The translations under genes and the position numbers were made by a program. 64,000 bases of DNA from Myxococcales bacterium (GTDB lineage: Bacteria > Myxococcota_A > Polyangia > Polyangiales > JADJMO01): positions 372,001-436,000 of the forward strand of contig JADJMO010000006.1 in the NCBI GenBank assembly GCA_016709545.1, given 5' to 3'. Positions 29,026 through 38,779 of the stretch are shown piece by piece (within the stretch, counting starts at the first letter, position 1; every line of letters starts with the position of its first letter). The notes beneath the pieces were generated by a model. That model worked only from the letters and a program-made list of their open reading frames with translations. It had not been told where the DNA came from and ran no database searches.

Positions 29026-30906
29026 GTGCGCCCATCATGGGCACGACCTTGCGGGTGCAAGTCCCGCCGAGAGGAGACCATCCCGATCGAAGCGAATCGC
29101 AACTGCGGAAGGGTGACCGACCGTGGGGAGGAAGCGAGGAGCGAACCCGCGGGCCGATGAACAAGAACCCGATACGAGGCGACGACGAGCAGGACGAGCG
29201 AGCACACGATCGCGAAGCCCCGAATGGTCGAGGCTCAGGCGTCGTAAATCGGGCGGTCGCGCGGCGAAGGGCCGTGTTCTTACCTGGGGAGATCTCGCCC
29301 TCACGCCCGAAAGGGCGACGCAGTGAAGCGGAGCGAGAAGTCAGCCGAGGCCGTAGTAGCGGACGCGGAGCCGAGCAGGGACCCCCCGAACCTCGGAAGC
29401 CTCTGACGGCGCGAAGGGCTGAACGATGGGAGAGCGAAACGATCGTGCGTCTCAAGAGCAAAGGGCCACAGATGTCGAGGCAACTCGAGCTACCGGAGGA
29501 GGCAGGGGCGAAACCCCGACGGCCCCCCGGAGCGTGGAAACGCCGATGGCGACGCACGGCGACGAGCGCTCGGGAACGAGCGACCTGATGGAACGCGTGT
29601 GCGAACGCGCAAACCTCCAGGCCGCGCTGAAGCGGGTGAGGAAGAACAAGGGCAGCGCCGGCATCGACGGGATGACGGTGGACGAGCTGCCAGAGCACCT
29701 CAAGACGCACTGGCCCGCGCTGCGTGAGCAACTGCTTGCGGGCACGTACCAGCCGTCCATGGTGCGACGGCACGCGATCCCGAAACGCGGCGGTGGGGTA
29801 CGAGAGCTCGGCATCCCGACCGTCGTCGATCGGTTCATCCAACAAGCCATCCTGCAGGTGCTGGGTCCGCGATTCGACCCGACCTTCTCGCAATACAGCT
29901 ACGGCTTTCGGCCACGGCGCAGCGCCCACGACGCCGTCGTGCAAGCGCAGCGATACGTGAACGACGGCCGGCGCACCGTGGTGGACGTGGATCTGGAGAA
30001 ATTCTTCGACCGCGTGAACCACGACGTGTTGATGGGTAGGCTGGCCAAGCGCATCGTGGACAAGCGGCTGCTCAGGCTGATCCGCCGCTACCTGGAAGCG
30101 GGGATGCTCGCGGATGGGATCGCGATCGAGCGTCATGAGGGAACGCCCCAGGGCGGCCCTCTCTCGCCGCTCCTCGCGAACGTGCTCCTCGACGAGGTCG
30201 ACAAGGAACTGGAGAAACGCGGTCACGCCTTCGTGCGCTACGCCGACGACTGCAACGTCTACGTGCGGTCCAAGCGGGCGGGCGAGCGCGTGATGGAGCT
30301 GCTTCGGCAGCTCTTTGCAAGCCTCAGGCTCCGAGTGAACGAGTCGAAGAGCGCCGTCGACAAGGTGTGGAACCGCAAGCTCCTCGGCTACTCCCTATGG
30401 GCAGCCAAGGGGGCGAGTGGCGAAGCACCGCGTCGCACCAACGGCCCTGGAAATGATGAAGATCCGCGTGCGTGAGGTCACGCGCCGAAGTCGAAGCCAG
30501 AGCATCACGAGGGTCGTGCAGGACCTCCGGTCATACCTCGTCGGGTGGAAGAACTACTTCCGCCTCGCCGATACACCGGGGTCTTCCGCGCGCTCGACGA
30601 ATGGATTCGGCATCGGCTACGAGCGCTTCACCTCAAGCACTGGCGCCGAGGAACGACGATCTATCGCGAACTGCGCGCCCGGGGACTGCCCGAGCATGCG
30701 GCCGCCAGAGTCGCCGCGAACGGCCACCGCTGGTGGAGGAACTCCGCCATGCTGATCAACATCGCCTTCCCCACCAGCTACTTCGACGGCCTGGGCCTCC
30801 CCAGACTCGCCGCGTGACCTCAACCAATCGAACCGCCCGGTGCGGACCCGCACGCCGGGTGGTGTGGCAGGGGTCCCGAGGGTTTTCCTCGGGCCCCTAT
30901 GCCGAT
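29026..30906 (+). mobile_element. Group II intron, bacterial class C
   Basis: The 5' end GTGCGCCCATCATGGGCACG matches the group II start GUGCG and begins seven bases after the stem of the palindrome at 28992-29018, the insertion preference typical of class C introns (behind terminator-like hairpins). Domain I to III sequence runs to about 29420 (it includes AGAAGTCAGCCGAGGCC, usual before the ORF). The maturase follows, then a domain V-like stem (GAACCGCCCGGTGCGG with CCGCACGCCGGGTGG, about 30826-30865) and a domain VI stem (GGCAGGGGTCCCGAGG / CCTCGGGCCCCTATGCC) ending near GCCGAT at 30906. The 3' boundary may be off by a few bases. Confidence 0.88.
29472..30817 (+). CDS. ltrA: Group II intron reverse transcriptase/maturase (three frameshifts)
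   Basis: Multifunctional intron protein. The RT domain contains KNKGSAGIDGMTVDELP, REIGIPTV-like RELGIPTVVDRFIQQAI, SYGFRPRRSAHDAV, VDLEKFFDRVNHD, GTPQGGPLSPLLANVLLDE and the catalytic FVRYADDCNVY. The maturase/thumb follows (VTRRSRSQSITRVVQDLRSYL, GWKNYFRLADT), then a C-terminal LDEWIRHRLRALHLKHWRRG. No HNH endonuclease is present, as usual for class C. ATG 29472 (MSRQLELPEEAG) is the family's normal N-terminus. The frame needs +1 G at 29505-29508, -1 G at 30409-30413 and +1 G at 30578-30581. All three are in G runs, so it may be intact in the real genome. Confidence 0.88.
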
Positions 30907-30912
30907 TGTCGG

Positions 30913-30939
30913 TGCCCCGGGGCTTCAGCCCGGGGGGCA
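30913..30939. repeat. REP-like palindrome downstream of the intron
   Basis: TGCCCCGGGGCT-TC-AGCCCGGGGGGCA; together with the flanking TGTCGG and GCATCGACAGGCC it matches the reverse complement of 28838-28880 over about 45 bases. It is the 3'-exon repeat copy left of the epimerase gene. Confidence 0.75.
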
Positions 30940-30954
30940 TGCATCGACAGGCCT

Positions 30955-32472
30955 TCAATGCCAGGCGCCCGTGTCGGCGTCCTCGTAGACCTCGAGCACG
31001 CGGTCGATGCCGAACTCGATCGACATGGTCACGTAGTCGTGGAGGGCGCGGCCGAGCAGCGCGCCCTCCGGGTCGCCGCGGAGCACCTCAAGGCAGATCC
31101 AGTCGAGCGCGCGCAGCGCCTGGATCAGCTCCTCGCGCGAGAACGCCTGCTGGCTGCGGCGCAGCGCGACGTCACGGGCGAACTGCATGAACGTGTTGCG
31201 CTCGCCGGTGCGCACGGCGTGGATCAGGTTGCGCATCGCCACCCGGCTCGTCCAGCGGCGCTCGTCGTCGTCGAGCGCCTCGTAGTGCGGGATGCGCGCG
31301 CCACCCTCGCCCGCGAGCATGCGCTGGAAGCGGGTCTCGATCTCCTCCTGGTGCTTCTCGAGGAGGCGGTAGATGCGGTAGTTCGCCTTCACCTCCACTG
31401 GGCTCATGGCCTCGCGGTTGCGCATGGTCCACTCGACCTGGTTCGCGCGCATGTTCTCCACCATGAACGGGAGGCGCTGCAGCACGCCGAGGCGCGGGCG
31501 CGGCGCCCAGCGCAGGCGCTCGCGGGTCTTGTGCGCGTCGACGCGGAGCTGGGTGTCGATGTAGTCCGCCATCCAGGCGCGCTCGAACGGACGCTGGCCG
31601 ACGATGCGGCCCGCGAGGTCGCGCCCCCACATGCCGACCCACGCGAGCGGCGCGGGCACGTGCCACGCCTTGCGCGCCGCGCCCTCGGCGTACTCGGTGG
31701 TGGTGGAGAACAGCTGCGCGTGATCGGTGGCGCCGTCGGGCGAGGCGAGCAGCACCTCGGCGTGGTCGAGCTGCTTGCCGCGCTCGACCGCGTGGATGAA
31801 GCAGTCGGCCGCGTCTCGCACGTGGAGATATGGCACCGAGGTCGTGCCTCGCCCGCCAAGCACGCTGCGGTTCCAGCCGCGCGAGAGCCAGGTCTCGAGG
31901 AACACATAGAGCGGCGGGTACTCGCACCAGTCGGAGAACAGCGCGGCGAGCCGCACGATGCAGGTGGGCACCTTGGTCTCGCGCATCAGCGCCTCGCCCG
32001 CGCGCTTGGAGCGCGCGTAGACGTGGTCGCCCTCGGTCGGGCTCGCCTCGTTCAACGGCTCGCTCGAGAGGAAGCTGCAGGCCGCGAGCGAGCTCGCGAA
32101 CACGAAGCGCTCCAGGCCGAGCGGCTCGCACGCCTGCAGCAGCAGCCGGGTGCCCTCGACGTTGGTGCGGGTGTACTCGACGTGCTCCTCGCCGGTGAAG
32201 TCGTACCAGGCGGCCAGGTGGATGAGCGCCTTGGCCGAGCCCTCGCGGCGGATCTGGTCGAACGTGGTGGCGACCGCCGACTCGTCCGCGATGTCGATGC
32301 CGTGCCACTCGACGTTGGAGAGGCCCGCGAGCGCGGCCTCCGAGCGGCTGCGGCGATCGATCGCGATGATGTGGTAGCGGTGGTGGAGCTGCTTGAGCAG
32401 CCTGCGGCCGAGGAACCCGGAGGCGCCGGTGACGATCAGCCGAGGCTTGTCCTCGTTGGTCACGGTGTTCAC
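30955..32472 (-). CDS. Extended-SDR epimerase/dehydratase with extra C-terminal domain
   Basis: A roughly 505-residue protein. The N-terminal part is an NAD-dependent epimerase/dehydratase with the cofactor motif VTGASGFLGRRLL, HLAAWYDF, FASSLAACSF and the active-site YARSK (Tyr-x3-Lys). The last about 170 residues, from about NYRIYRLLEKHQEEIETRFQ, are an added helical domain of unknown role. The GTG at 32472 (VNTVTNEDKPRLIVTG) is preferred; an upstream ATG at 32523 would add 17 residues. It is convergent on the palindrome and intron block. Substrate unknown. Confidence 0.8.
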   Translation of the reverse strand: MNTVTNEDKPRLIVTGASGFLGRRLLKQLHHRYHIIAIDRRSRSEAALAGLSNVEWHGIDIADESAVATTFDQIRREGSAKALIHLAAWYDFTGEEHVEYTRTNVEGTRLLLQACEPLGLERFVFASSLAACSFLSSEPLNEASPTEGDHVYARSKRAGEALMRETKVPTCIVRLAALFSDWCEYPPLYVFLETWLSRGWNRSVLGGRGTTSVPYLHVRDAADCFIHAVERGKQLDHAEVLLASPDGATDHAQLFSTTTEYAEGAARKAWHVPAPLAWVGMWGRDLAGRIVGQRPFERAWMADYIDTQLRVDAHKTRERLRWAPRPRLGVLQRLPFMVENMRANQVEWTMRNREAMSPVEVKANYRIYRLLEKHQEEIETRFQRMLAGEGGARIPHYEALDDDERRWTSRVAMRNLIHAVRTGERNTFMQFARDVALRRSQQAFSREELIQALRALDWICLEVLRGDPEGALLGRALHDYVTMSIEFGIDRVLEVYEDADTGAWH

Positions 32473-32563
32473 GACGACTCCAGCGTAGTCACGTTCGTGC
32501 TCGTGTCTCAACGTGCGGAGCACACGATCGGTTTGCGCGCGCGCTGCGAGTTCTGCGCGGAGA

Positions 32564-32959
32564 TCAGCCGGCGAGAGACCGCGCGGCGAGGCACTGGCGC
32601 GCCCACTGCACGGCCTCGTCGAGAAAGGCCGTCACGAGGTAGGGGCTCGGTGGCGGCGACAGCACGAAGATGCTGCTCAAGACGAACCGGAAGGCCGAGT
32701 TCTCGAACACGTAGGCGATGCCACGCGAGTGCGCACGGATGCGTGACTCGTTCTCCCGGATCCAGCGAGCCTGCAGCTCGCGCAGCGCCTTCGGGGGCAC
32801 CACGGCTTGCCGCGCGTCGAGCACCGTCGCGTGGGGAACCCCACGGTCGAGGAGCCGCGTGCGCCGCTCGAGGTAGGCCTCGAACTCCTCCGTGGTCGCG
32901 GAGCCGCGCATCGTGATGCGGACCATCGGCCACGTCGTTTCGTCGAACACGATGCGCAT
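32564..32959 (-). CDS. Hypothetical protein, STAS/SpoIIAA-like
   Basis: A 131-residue cytoplasmic protein. The alternating strand-helix pattern (WPMVRITMRGSATTEEFEAY, ATVLDARQAVVPP, IAYVFENSAFRFVLSSIF) resembles the STAS/SpoIIAA-like small domain proteins frequent in myxobacteria, which use these residues for partner or phospho-dependent binding. No conserved phospho-Ser is obvious. It is transcribed toward the epimerase gene, with 91 bases between. Confidence 0.55.
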   Translation of the reverse strand: MRIVFDETTWPMVRITMRGSATTEEFEAYLERRTRLLDRGVPHATVLDARQAVVPPKALRELQARWIRENESRIRAHSRGIAYVFENSAFRFVLSSIFVLSPPPSPYLVTAFLDEAVQWARQCLAARSLAG

Positions 32960-33004
32960 CCGGGCTCCATGACCCAGAACGGACCTGAGGCGCCGCCCTT
33001 GAAG

Positions 33005-33427
33005 CTAGTGCGCACGCAGCAGGGCGACGGCGTGCACCGTGACCATCACCACGATCGACGTGGCGGTGATCATGTGGGCGCGGCGCTTCTTCGCGCGGTC
33101 GCGGAGCTTCTCGTTGCGGAGCTGCAGCCCGATCCCCGCGTGGGCGACGAGCAGGAAGAACGCGACCCCGCCGGGGAGCAGCGCCGGCATGCCGCCCGCG
33201 GTCGCGGCCTCCGAGCCCAGCGCAGGCACGATGGTGAGCGTGTGACCGAACGCGAGGCACGAGGTCACGAAGCCGAACGTCACGTGCAGGCGCACCGCGG
33301 GTGAGGTGGGCGCGCCACGCTTGCCCGCGCGCAGCCGATGGATCAGCGGCACGAGGGCGGAGAGCACGATCGAGATGGCGGCGAGCCAACCCGTCCACGC
33401 GGCCAGATGGGCCATCGGGCCGACCAT
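33005..33427 (-). CDS. Four-helix membrane protein, uncharacterised
   Basis: A 140-residue inner-membrane protein with four helices (WTGWLAAISIVLSALVPLI, FGFVTSCLAFGHTLTIVPAL, PGGVAFFLLVAHAGIGLQL, MITATSIVVMVTVHAVALL) and a basic loop KKRRAH. His residues within helices (FGHTL, VAHAG, VHAV) could ligate haem as in cytochrome b561-like proteins; this is a guess from spacing. It follows the small lipoprotein gene by seven bases. Confidence 0.65.
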   Translation of the reverse strand: MVGPMAHLAAWTGWLAAISIVLSALVPLIHRLRAGKRGAPTSPAVRLHVTFGFVTSCLAFGHTLTIVPALGSEAATAGGMPALLPGGVAFFLLVAHAGIGLQLRNEKLRDRAKKRRAHMITATSIVVMVTVHAVALLRAH

Positions 33428-33434
33428 AGCGCAT

Positions 33435-33674
33435 TCACTTCGCGTCGGGCTTCGCGTCGGGAGCGCCCGCGTCCGCGAGCGGAGCGTACTTGCCGCTGTG
33501 CTTGTCGTCGCTCGGCCCCTCCACCGTCTTGAGGCACGCCTGCGGCCGGGCCTCTGGGTCCTCCGTCTTGGGCTTGTCCTTCTCGCAGGCAGCCGCCGGC
33601 AGCGTGGTCGCCAGGGCAGCGGCGAGGAACTTCGCCCTCCGCGCGAGGATGGCTCTTCTCGGATCGTCGGGCAT
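33435..33674 (-). CDS. Small lipoprotein
   Basis: A 79-residue protein with an unusually charged N-terminus (PDDPRRAILARRAKFLAAALATTLPAAACEKD). The RRAKFLAAAL stretch is Tat-like, and PAAAC would be the lipobox (Cys about 30). The mature part is short, hydrophilic and rich in Asp, Ala and Lys, with one further Cys. Probably an accessory of the adjacent membrane protein. Confidence 0.6.
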   Translation of the reverse strand: MPDDPRRAILARRAKFLAAALATTLPAAACEKDKPKTEDPEARPQACLKTVEGPSDDKHSGKYAPLADAGAPDAKPDAK

Positions 33675-33698
33675 CGGTGCTTCCTTCTCGATCGGGGG

Positions 33699-35573
33699 TC
33701 ACACGAGGGGCAGGCCACACGCCGTGCACTCGGTGTAGCCAGGGGGAATGTGGTGTCGGCAGCGCGGGCACTCGGCCGGCACGACGGGGAGGTCGTCGAG
33801 CGTCGGCGCCACGCGTCGCTCCGGTGCGGCGGGCCCGTAGGCGAGGGTCGGCGCGTAGGCCATCGGGGGTGCCGGCGGCGCGAGCGGCATCGGCCTCGGT
33901 GCAGGTGGTGGAGCACGCGGGGGTGAGCGTCGCCGCGTCGCGACCGCGACGATCGCGCCGACGAGCACGACGCCCGCGAGCACCGCCCCGCCGATGGCGA
34001 ACCGCCGAGGCCACGGGTTCGCGTCGCTTTCGGGCTTGCGCCCGAGGTGATCGAGCGGCGCGGCGAGGGGGGACTTGCCGTCGACCCACCCGACCGCGTC
34101 GACGCTCTCGGCGGCGACGGTGTCGTCCCCCGTCAGCGCGCCGCCGAGTCTCTTCCAGGCGTGCGTCGCGCCCTTCTCGACGGGGAACCGGTAGTGGAAG
34201 GCCTGGTCGTCGCGGCCGACGAGCACGTCGGCGGTGCCCTTCCCCACGCCGACGAACGCGGCCTGGTAGTCCTTGTCGGCGGGCCAGTCGGCCTGCGTCC
34301 ACCAGGTGCCGTCCTCGAGCGGCAGGCGCGCGAAGCGCACGTCGGGCAGCTGCGTCACCGCAGCGCCCGCGACCACGCCGGTCTTCGCGGACGACTTCCG
34401 GTCGAGCACGTGCACCTCGAGCGGGCAGTGCACGATCAGGGTCGTGCGCTTCTTGCCACGCAGCTGCCGCTCGAGCCACTCGCGCTGCGCCTCGAGGGCC
34501 ATCTTGTCGAACTGCTTGCGCTTCTCGGGGGAGAGCGACTTGATCAGCGCCTGCTCGGCGTTCGTCAGCTTCTTGCCGTACTTCGGGTCGGTGTAGACGC
34601 CGCCGTGGGTGGGGTACGGACCACCGTCGTACTCGCCGCTCGGGCCGATGCCCTGGAACGAGCCCGCGGCGGCGGGTGACCACACGCGCCCCCAGTCCTT
34701 GATCTTGTAGGCGGTCGGGCGCTGCGTGATCCACGGATCGAGCACGAGCCCCTCGTCGAGCCACCCCTTGCCGCGCGGGTAGATCACGACCGCCTGGTGT
34801 CCGCCCCACCACGCCTGGATCGGCCCGTAGTCCCAGTCGTCGAGCAGGGCGGCGACGCACGGATCCTCGTCGAAGCGGAGGCCGTCGAGGAACTTCAGCA
34901 CCTTCGCCTGGTACCCGCCGCACACGAACTCGCTGTACTTGGCGTCGACGAGGCTGCGCGCGTTGTTGATCGCGCCCGAGGAGCTCAGGCCCTTCGGGAT
35001 CTTCGCGTAGTAGAGGCGCAAGATCTCGCCGAGCTTCTCGTCGGCGGTCTTGGCTTCGACCTTCGGGCAGGCGCCCTCGAGGTCGGGGTCGGGCTTGGCC
35101 TCGCCGCCGACCGAGAGCCCGCGGTTCTCGCCGTTGCCGTAGTGCCCGGCGATGCTCACGCCGAACGAGGCGGTCTTCGCGCCCTTCGGCACGCGGACCT
35201 CGAGGTCGAAGTCGCGGGCCTTCTTGCCGAGCAAGTCGAAGCTCTTGGTCGCGCTCACGTTGCCGGCCGAGAGCGACACGGTGACGAAAGAGACCGTCGC
35301 CGGCTTCGGGCCGTCGTCGTTCCACGTGTTGACCACGGTGCCCGAGAACCGGACGTTCGGGCCGGTGATCTTGGCCTTGTAACTACGCACCGTGGAGAAG
35401 CCGGGCTTGTCCTCGGGCGGGCCGAGGGACAGGCCGCTCACCTGGTAGGTGATCTGCATCCCGTTGAACGACTCGGTCGGCCAGGTGCCGCCGGCGGCGC
35501 GGGCGAGCCCTGGGACCAGCACCCAGAGGATCACGCAGAGGAGCCGCAGGCCGCGCGCCATGCGCTGGCGCAA
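33699..35573 (-). CDS. Secreted protein with transglutaminase-like Cys-His-Asp region, membrane helix and zinc ribbon
   Basis: A 624-residue protein with a signal peptide (LLCVILWVLVPGLARAAGG). Residues about 25-150 form a beta-rich domain. The segment about 210-290 then has EFVCGGYQAKVLKFL, WGGHQAVVIYPRGKG and LVLDPW, a Cys, His, Asp order and spacing like papain/transglutaminase folds. After a Lys-rich helical part comes a helix (IGGAVLAGVVLVGAIVAVA, about 535-553). A Pro-rich stretch follows, and a C-terminal zinc ribbon CPRCRHHIPPGYTECTACG is predicted to lie in the cytoplasm. The family is not recognised. The domains suggest cell-wall cross-linking or peptidase activity sensed across the membrane, which is inference. 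70 bases separate it from the NCS1 gene. Confidence 0.72.
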   Translation of the reverse strand: MRQRMARGLRLLCVILWVLVPGLARAAGGTWPTESFNGMQITYQVSGLSLGPPEDKPGFSTVRSYKAKITGPNVRFSGTVVNTWNDDGPKPATVSFVTVSLSAGNVSATKSFDLLGKKARDFDLEVRVPKGAKTASFGVSIAGHYGNGENRGLSVGGEAKPDPDLEGACPKVEAKTADEKLGEILRLYYAKIPKGLSSSGAINNARSLVDAKYSEFVCGGYQAKVLKFLDGLRFDEDPCVAALLDDWDYGPIQAWWGGHQAVVIYPRGKGWLDEGLVLDPWITQRPTAYKIKDWGRVWSPAAAGSFQGIGPSGEYDGGPYPTHGGVYTDPKYGKKLTNAEQALIKSLSPEKRKQFDKMALEAQREWLERQLRGKKRTTLIVHCPLEVHVLDRKSSAKTGVVAGAAVTQLPDVRFARLPLEDGTWWTQADWPADKDYQAAFVGVGKGTADVLVGRDDQAFHYRFPVEKGATHAWKRLGGALTGDDTVAAESVDAVGWVDGKSPLAAPLDHLGRKPESDANPWPRRFAIGGAVLAGVVLVGAIVAVATRRRSPPRAPPPAPRPMPLAPPAPPMAYAPTLAYGPAAPERRVAPTLDDLPVVPAECPRCRHHIPPGYTECTACGLPLV

Positions 35574-35643
35574 TCACGAGCCGTGCCTCCCGACGATTGT
35601 CGAGGATACGCACCCGCGCGCACGCAGGGAATTCGCGCGGTGA

Positions 35644-37146
35644 CTACGCCTTGCGCGCCTTCTCGAGGCCCAGGTAGACGACGAAGGACAGGCCGAAGCC
35701 GACGAACCACGCGTAGCTGTAGAGCGAGGTCCAGAAGGGGGCGACCTTGGCCCACTTCACCGTGCCGACGAAGCCGGGCAGGTTCGGCAGGATGCCCGCG
35801 GCGAGCGCGAGGAACGCGTTGCGGTTGAAGCCGTGGCCGTACCAGTACGGGCCGGGGTTCGCGGCGGTGGGCTCGTGATACAGCCCGAGGAGATCGAGGG
35901 TCTTCTTGCGCAGGACGAAGTAGTCGGCGATGAGCACGCCGCCGATCGATCCGAGCAGCGCCGAGTAGCCGACGAGCCACGTGAAGATGTACCCCGTGGG
36001 GTCGGCGACGAGCTTCCACGGCATGATGAGGATGCCGATCACGCCCGTGATGTACCCGCCGCGGCGGAACGAGATCTTGCTCGGCGAGAGGTTCGCGAAG
36101 TCGTTGGCCGGGCTCACCACGTTGGCGGCGATGTTGGTCGCGAGGGTGGCGATGCCCAGCGCGACGAGCGCGAACACGAGCACCGCGGGGCTCTTGAACT
36201 GGGTGATGAGGACGACCGGGTCCCAGATCGTCTTGCCGAAGATCACCAGCGTGGCCGAGGTGACCGCGACGCCGATGAACGAGTAGAGCCCCATGGTGGT
36301 CGGCAGGCCGAGCGCCTGGCCCACGACCTGGTCGCGCTGCGAGCGCGCGTAGCGGGTGAAATCGGGGATGTTGAGCGACAGCGTCGCCCAGAAGCCGATC
36401 ATGCCGGTGAGCGCCGGGAAGAAGAACAGGAGGAACTTGCCCTCCTTGGGCTGACCGGGCGCGAACGCCGAGGGCTTGGCCAGCATCGACCCGAACCCGC
36501 CCGCGCGCTGGTAGGCCCAGAGCAGCAGCGCGAGCCCGAGCAGGATCAAGAGCGGCGCCTTGATGTTGAGGAGCACGCGGATCGACTCGATGCCCTTGTA
36601 GATGACGAACATGTTGAGGCCCCAGAACAGGAGGAAGCAGACCACCTGGGGCGCGTTGATGCCGAGGACGGGCAGGGCGGCCATCGTCTCGAGCGACGGG
36701 AAGAACACGGCGAGCACCTTGAAGATCGCCCAACCGCCAATCCACGCCTGGATGCCGAACCACCCGCACGCGACGAGCGCGCGCAGCACCGCGGGGACGT
36801 TGGCGCCGAGCATCCCGAACGCGGGGCGGCAGTACACCGGGAACGGGATGCCGTATTTGGTGCCGGCGTGCGCGTTGAGCACCATGGGCAGGAGCACGAT
36901 GGTGTTGCCGAGGAAGATGGTGAGCACCGCCTGCCACCAGTTCATGCCCTCGGCGATCAGCGACGAGGCCAGCATGTACGTGGGCACGCAGGCCGACATG
37001 GAGATCCAGAGGGCGGCGATGTCCCGCGTGCCCCAGCGCCGCTCGGAGAGGCGCGTCGGCGAGAGGTCGTGGTTGACGAAGCGGCCCTCCAGGGCCCCGG
37101 TCTGCTCGATCTCGTAGATACCGTCCTGCTCCCGTACCCCGCCCAT
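35644..37146 (-). CDS. NCS1 family nucleobase:cation symporter
   Basis: Membrane transporter of 500 residues and about 12 helices, with the NCS1 traits NHDLSPTRLSERRWGTRDIAALW at the N-terminus, YGIPFPVYCRPAFG, NIPDFTRYARSQ and FFPALTGMIGFWA. Relatives carry uracil, hydantoin or allantoin together with Na+ or H+. It is divergent from the pyrimidine-degradation operon across 106 bases, so import of uracil/thymine or dihydropyrimidines is the likely task. Confidence 0.88.
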   Translation of the reverse strand: MGGVREQDGIYEIEQTGALEGRFVNHDLSPTRLSERRWGTRDIAALWISMSACVPTYMLASSLIAEGMNWWQAVLTIFLGNTIVLLPMVLNAHAGTKYGIPFPVYCRPAFGMLGANVPAVLRALVACGWFGIQAWIGGWAIFKVLAVFFPSLETMAALPVLGINAPQVVCFLLFWGLNMFVIYKGIESIRVLLNIKAPLLILLGLALLLWAYQRAGGFGSMLAKPSAFAPGQPKEGKFLLFFFPALTGMIGFWATLSLNIPDFTRYARSQRDQVVGQALGLPTTMGLYSFIGVAVTSATLVIFGKTIWDPVVLITQFKSPAVLVFALVALGIATLATNIAANVVSPANDFANLSPSKISFRRGGYITGVIGILIMPWKLVADPTGYIFTWLVGYSALLGSIGGVLIADYFVLRKKTLDLLGLYHEPTAANPGPYWYGHGFNRNAFLALAAGILPNLPGFVGTVKWAKVAPFWTSLYSYAWFVGFGLSFVVYLGLEKARKA

Positions 37147-37176
37147 CGGGCATTCCTACCAGTTCGTCCCCCGTTC

Positions 37177-37191
37177 GTGCGTTTGACGCAC
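37177..37191. promoter_or_regulatory. Perfect 15-bp inverted repeat, candidate operator
   Basis: GTGCGT-TTG-ACGCAC lies near the middle of the 106-base region shared by the divergent NCS1 permease and mmsA. Its position suggests a site for one regulator controlling uptake and degradation together. No regulator gene is in the cluster. The only -10-like box nearby, TATGCT at 37213-37218, has no properly spaced -35. Confidence 0.5.
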
Positions 37192-37252
37192 CGCGTTCCC
37201 GGATCCGGGGCTTATGCTCGCCGGTTCCCGCAAACCACCGAGAGGGTAGGGC

Positions 37253-38746
<1,494 letters not shown>

Positions 38747-38779
38747 TCGTCTTCCGCAGTCGAGAGTCGAGGAGGGAAC

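Noticed and set aside
37183..37218. sigma70 promoter TTGACG with TATGCT in front of mmsA
   Set aside because: The spacer is 24 bases, too long for a functional pair.
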